Source of the DNA: Conus ventricosus
Taxonomy: Eukaryota; Mollusca; Gastropoda; Neogastropoda; Conidae
NCBI GenBank assembly: GCA_018398815.1
Contig: CM031595.1
Location: forward strand, 50,979,489-51,043,488
Length of the DNA: 64,000 bases
Direction of reading: 5' to 3'
A model generated the notes under the pieces. The model saw only the letters and a list, made by a program, of their open reading frames with translations. It was not told the DNA's origin and did not search any database. Below are positions 59,420 through 64,000 of the stretch, piece after piece. Numbering within the stretch: position 1 is the stretch's first letter; every line of letters starts with the position of its first letter. A program made the translations under genes and the position numbers.

Positions 59420-60930
59420 CACGTTTTCTCTCAGGTGAACATCGTTTATACTGAGATAAACATCTGCGCTGGGATGAACAACATCTATCGTGAGATATAC
59501 AATATCTACACTGAAAAGAACAACATATATACAATATCTACACTGAAAAGAACAACATACATCTACACTGGGATAAACACAAAGAAAGAAAAAAGATCTA
59601 CACTCTGTAAAAACCTGCACTGATTAGAACAACATTTAACCTACGCGTAGACAAGCAACAAGTCGACTGTGGTAAACAACATAAACGCTGGGAGAAACAA
59701 AATCTACACCGGGAAGAACAACACATACACTAAGATGGACAACGGTTTCACCGAGATGAGCAATACCTACACAGAGAAGAAAGGTACTGGTTAAACATCT
59801 ACAATAACAGGAGCAACGTCTGCTTTCATTGAGACGGACAACATCTACACCGAGAGGAACAATATTTATACGGAAATGAAGAAACAAACAACGTGTTCAC
59901 TCAGGTAAATGATATCCAGACTGAGGTGAACAACATCTACATTGAGAGAAGCAACATCTTCATGGACAACGTCGACACTGACAGAAATAGGTTAACGTCT
60001 TCACCGAGAGGAACAACATCCAAACGGGAGGAACAGCATTTAAACTGTGATGAACATCTTCGTTGAGATTAACAGACTCTACACTTAGATGGACAAAATA
60101 GTTTTTCAACATACACACTCAGATGACCAACAGCTTAGACGCAGATGAACAACGTAAGCAACACACACACTGAGATGAACAACAGCTATACGCAGATGAA
60201 CAAAGTAAGGATCATACACACTGAGGTGAACAGCATGTACTCTGAGATGGACAGCGTTTATACTGAGATGAACAGCATCTACAACGAGAGGAATAACATC
60301 TAGGCAACTTTGATATGCACAAGTCTACAATGAGAGGAAAAACATCTGCAATGAGAAGAATGTTTACAGTGGGAGGTACAACGTCTACACTGGAAGGAAC
60401 AGCATATGCACCGGGAAAGTGCTTATACGGACCACTGCAATCAGCTGGCTATGAATTGAAATATTAGAAGGAACATCTACACTGGGATGATTACATCTAT
60501 CCTGCTATTAACAACATACACTAAGATGAACAACATCTACCCTGATTTGAAAGGAAAATACTCGAATTTGAACATCTAACCTGATATGAACGACATTTGC
60601 ACTAAGATGAGTAACTTCTACCTCCATATGAATAACATCTACCCTGAGATGAACAACATCTATCCAAATATGAAAAGCATCTACCCTGAGATTAACGACA
60701 TCTACCCTGATTTGAACAATATCTACACTGAGATGAACAACTCGAAATCTGCAATGAGATCTACAAAATCTTAACCGAGATGAACAACATCAAGATGAAC
60801 AATGCCGACATTGGAAAGTACAAGATCTCCACTGACACGAACATTTGCACTGAGATGAGCAACACCTCTCTTTGGAAATGGACAACGTAAACACCGAGAC
60901 GAATAACATCTACAGTGGGTGAAGCAAAAC
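59420..60930. repeat. Degenerate 21-bp minisatellite, about 1.5 kb
   Basis: The unit is close to AACAACATCTACACTGAGATG. In better preserved stretches (60586-60774) the plus strand reads a seven-residue repeat NNIYPEM. Units are much diverged and indels break every long frame. I treat it as a minisatellite. Confidence 0.9.
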
Positions 60931-61091
60931 CCTAGCTGACATGAATTACATACACATCTTCGGGTGGCCTTGAATTCCCACTGACGAACGACTGGCAGAC
61001 TCCATGTTAGTTTCAGTTTCAGTTTTGTCAAGGATCGATCGATTATGGCGTCAGCGCGTGCAGATTATGGACAAGCCCATATAGGAAGTTA

Positions 61092-61541
61092 CTTCTTCTT
61101 CTTCTACGTACGCAGGCTGATACTCCTGCGGACACTCCCTATATAGACAGGCAAGTATTAATCCCATCTGTCCAGCAAAGGGAGTGGAGTTTTGTGTGCA
61201 TGACTGTTTTTTTTAATCCCGCCATTAAGGCAGCCATACTCCATCTTCGGAGAAGGTGCATGCTATGTGTAACGTGTCATCCATACCAACGGCTAAACTG
61301 GCTTCCTCTTCCGAAAGTTGGTGATGGGATTTTACGTGTGTGCAAGGTGTTAAGCGTGCGTTCACATACGGAACCTCGGTTTATAGTCTCATTCGAAGGA
61401 CTGTATGGGAAATGGAGTCAGAACCAATGTTAACTCCGAGGGAAAAAAATCCCCCTGTACCAAAACGGCCCGGCGGAGATTCGAACCGGCAACCCTTGGA
61501 TTACGAGTCCGGTGCTCTACCAACTGAGCTATTCTGGCCCC
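61092..61541 (-). mobile_element. tRNA-derived SINE with intact tRNA-like head
   Basis: Transcribed on the minus strand. The head carries an A box, TAGCTCAGTTGGTAGAGC (61514-61531 reversed), and a B box, GGTTCGAATCTCC (61475-61487 reversed), the internal RNA polymerase III promoter. A conserved body includes TGAGACTATAAACCGAGGTT, resembling cores of widespread molluscan SINEs. The tail is an (AGA)n run at 61092-61106. I would not assign a family name without a repeat library. It is not a functional tRNA: the anticodon stem is degraded. Confidence 0.9.
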
Positions 61542-61601
61542 TTAGGAGGTTACGTTACATTACATCCGCTGAATCATGAGGCTATGGCTGATGCGCTGAT
61601 A

Positions 61602-61602
61602 T

Positions 61603-61662
<60 letters not shown>
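61602..61662. repeat. (GATA)n microsatellite
   Basis: Fifteen or so GATA units, with shorter scattered GATA/GATT runs continuing to about 61755 and a (GTT)n run at 61756-61773. Confidence 0.95.
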
Positions 61663-61663
<1 letters not shown>

Positions 61664-61839
61664 GGTATTAGATAAACAGATAGAGAGATTGATTGACTGA
61701 CTGATTGACTGATGCGCTGGTATAAGATAGATAGATAGATGGTATTGGATAGATGTTGTTGTTGTTGTTGTTGTCGTACCCTGGCTAAAAGACTCCAGGG
61801 ATCATCGAAACAGCCGAAGTACTTGAACACCATGGTACA

Positions 61840-62165
61840 AATGCTTCAGCTAGGGAAGAGAGCATTACGTGTGTGACCGTTTTTGATTACCCCGCCACGT
61901 GGGCAGCCACACTCCGACCTCGGGGGATTTTGGTGACTGATAATGTTATGCTAGGAGCTTGTCACAACTGAAGACAATCCCCGCATAACTATGCAGAGCA
62001 CATCAACATTTTGATGTAGCCTTGGTGTTCTAGCCTATGTCGACTGGCCTGACACAGCCTTAACCCAGGGCAGAGACAGACAGATTGATTCGATTCATTT
62101 TTTCATGTTGTTTACAGCCAAGCCGACCACACAGAGCCATATCAAGTCTATTATTTTGCCAAAGT
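61840..62165 (-). mobile_element. Fragments of SINE-like repeats
   Basis: The stretch with ACCCCGCCACGTGGGCAGCC and CACACTCCGACCTCGGGGG is a diverged relative of the SINE body at 61200-61260. Next to it, 62095-62160 has a segment with CCAAGCCGACCACACAGAGC, shared with 12945-13016. Ends are not defined. Confidence 0.6.
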
Positions 62166-62183
62166 CAATTCCTTAACTAAATG

Positions 62184-62186
<3 letters not shown>

Positions 62187-62265
<79 letters not shown>
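62187..62265. repeat. (AG)n and (ACAG)n microsatellite
   Basis: (AG)n at 62187-62239 passes directly into (ACAG)n at 62240-62265. Confidence 0.95.
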
Positions 62266-62267
<2 letters not shown>

Positions 62268-62992
62268 AACGACTGTAAAGAGGCAGAAAAGAGAAAATGA
62301 CCACAAATATATTACTGAGAGCAAAATGGATAGCAGACCACGCCCTTAAAAGGCATTCAGGCAAGCAAGGGCATGTATGAATAAGAACAGAAAAAAGAAT
62401 ATGTAAAAAAAAATGTGCACTACACAGATTTAAAAGAGGGGCAGCGAGGAAAGCGAAGACAGAAGTAAAAGTTGTAATGACCATAACAATACTCAGCTTC
62501 ATAGTCTAGCCTTTTGAAAATACTCTCTTCTTTCTCTTCTGCAAATACTCAAAGCAGCCAGTGTTGACCTGCCCAATGATTCTGCTGTGTTTTCAATTCC
62601 CCCAGAGAAACCCAGCTAGGAACTTAACTCTGAAAAGAGTGTCAACAGCACTGTGAGACGATCCTGCCTTACTAACTTTATCAATCATATCTGAAAAGAA
62701 ACATTATCTCCCATAGAAATAATCGTTTAGTCCGGATTGTAGATGTTAAGTCTCTCTCCGCCTCATCTCTTCCGTGTCGTCCCTCCTCCATCCCCTCCCC
62801 GCCCCTTTCTATTCCTGTCGTAATGAGCTATAGGTGTTTGGAACTGCACAGTTGTGTGTTGGAAATATAATCTGTCGCGACATACACGTCTTTCAACAAC
62901 TGACGACCGAGGAATATAGCCGATGGTGTGAGTTTCATTTCGTCTTTTTGTTGTTCTTTGTATCTTATGGCTTTGTTTGTGCCTATGTCATA
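62266..62992. other. Unassigned upstream DNA
   Basis: About 730 bp with no recognisable gene or repeat. CCTCCCC-type pyrimidine tracts occur near 62760-62815. Confidence 0.5.
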
Positions 62993-64000
62993 AATAATAA
63001 TAATAATAATAATGGGGATTTATATAGCGCCTTCCACGGCACAAGGCGCTTTACAAAGGCAGAAAAAATGCAATTGCTAAATGTAAAGAAAATGCATTGA
63101 AAAAAAACGGCTCAGAAATGAAAAACAAAGGCTCTCTCTCATTCTCTCCCACGCGCACACACCTCTCACGCACAGACACAACAAACCACAACAGCCGCAA
63201 CAAGCACAAACTACTAAGCAATCCACAAAATAACAAAAGTCAATCAACTATCTGGTAATGACTGTCTTCTTAGTATTGTTTGAAAAGGTAGGTTTTCAGG
63301 GAGGTTTTGAAGGAAGAAAAGGTTTGAGAATGTCTTAAGTCATAGGGGAGTTTATTCCAGAGTTTGGGAGCTGCGTATGAGAAAGCTCGTTCGCCATGCT
63401 GTTTACGATGGGGGCGGTAACTGGGAAAGCGGAAGGTCCTAGTGTCGGTGGAGGAGCGGAGCGTACGTGATGGGACATATACTTGAAGGAGATCGGATAG
63501 ATAGGCAGGGGCATCGCCAGTGAAAATCTTGAAGCAGAGACAACAACATTTGTATTTAATTCTTTCTTCAACGGGGAGCCAGTGCAACTTTTTCAGGAGA
63601 GGGCTGCAGGGTTGGGTCCTAGGAGATTTGCAAATGAGACGGGCTGCAGAGTTCTGTACACATTGGAGGGGTTGGATGACAGTTGAGGGACAGCCAAGGA
63701 GAACACAGTTCCAGTAATCTAGCCTTGAAAGGATGCATGATGAAACTAGAGTTTTTGTGGCGTCTTCAGTGAGATAGGGTCGAATAGCAGCAATTCGTTT
63801 AAGTTCCATGTAGGCTAACTGACAAATTTTTGTGACATGCTGTTTCATCGAGAGGTCACTATCAAGGAGAACACCAAGGTCACGAACAGTGTTTGAAAAT
63901 TCAATAGTGCTGGAACCTAATGTCAAAGAAGAAGGGAGCGGATCAGGGCCATGATGTGACCGCTTTAAAAAACGGATGGCTTCAGTCTTCTCACAGTTTA
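62993..64000 (-). mobile_element. LINE 3' end (CR1/L2-like), runs off the right edge
   Basis: The minus-strand frame 63926-63270 gives 218 residues of the C-terminal end of a non-LTR reverse transcriptase: RDLGVLLDSDLSMKQHV, LSRLDYWNCVLLGCPS, LQCVQNSAARLICKSP, LLKKLHWLPVEERIKYK and LWNKLPYDLRHS are typical. The 3' UTR ends in AAGGCGCTATATAAATCCCC next to an (ATT)n tail (plus 62994-63012), as in CR1/L2-type elements. The polymerase core lies beyond the window. This frame is intact over its visible length, unlike the copy at 47155. Confidence 0.9.

Noticed and set aside
61466..61541. Functional tRNA gene
   Set aside because: The A and B boxes are good, but the anticodon stem is degraded and the sequence is fused to a SINE body with an (AGA)n tail.

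Overview
This is animal nuclear DNA. Small exons with GT/AG borders are spread over tens of kilobases, and between them lie dinucleotide microsatellites, tRNA-derived SINEs, LINE tails, DIRS-like and LTR retrotransposons. The SINE core and general texture suggest a mollusc, probably a gastropod; that is inference, not proof. Most open reading frames in the window are noise from (CA)n/(GT)n tracts or low-quality sequence.

The only host gene I can support is the 5' part of WDFY3 (ALFY), the large BEACH-family selective-autophagy scaffold, on the minus strand. A likely non-coding first exon and promoter lie at about 57.57-57.72 kb. The start codon is at 48869, and 26 coding exons can be followed down to 8233 (about 4.5 kb of coding sequence, about 1,500 codons, roughly the first 43% of a protein of about 3,500 residues). 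They cover the N-terminal helical/armadillo-like region and the concanavalin-A-like (laminin-G-like) domain. The PH-BEACH, WD40 and FYVE parts would lie beyond the left edge. Splice phases agree from exon to exon once about ten one-base indels, most of them in short homopolymers, are allowed for. I read these indels as assembly errors, not as signs of a pseudogene.

Intron 9 carries a nested transposon. A DIRS-like tyrosine-recombinase retrotransposon (about 27411-41257, minus strand) has unequal inverted terminal repeats and an internal complementary region matching both ends. Inside its reverse transcriptase gene sits a complete LTR retrotransposon (30367-38686) with 1.4-kb LTRs, TGTCA/TGACA ends, a 5-bp CCGCC target duplication and a polypurine tract. 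Its pol remains run protease, integrase, reverse transcriptase, RNase H, the unusual Gmr1-like Ty3/Gypsy order. Without both insertions intron 9 would be only about 0.2 kb.

Layout: 1-2830, remains of a second DIRS-like element with a clear recombinase end and internal complementary region, then badly degraded G-rich sequence; 2831-5030, homopolymer-ridden low-quality sequence; 5431-5815, SINE; 6298-6600, a small acidic ORF of unknown origin; 6930-7775, a 36-bp minisatellite; 8233-27263, WDFY3 exons 26 to 10, with an assembly duplication (20239-23513 repeated at 23668-26903 around a 100-N gap); 27264-41309, nested transposons; 41310-48884, exons 9 to 1; 48885-57567, 5'-UTR intron full of microsatellites; 57568-57830, putative promoter; 57830-64000, upstream DNA with tandem repeats, SINEs and a LINE 3' end running off the window.
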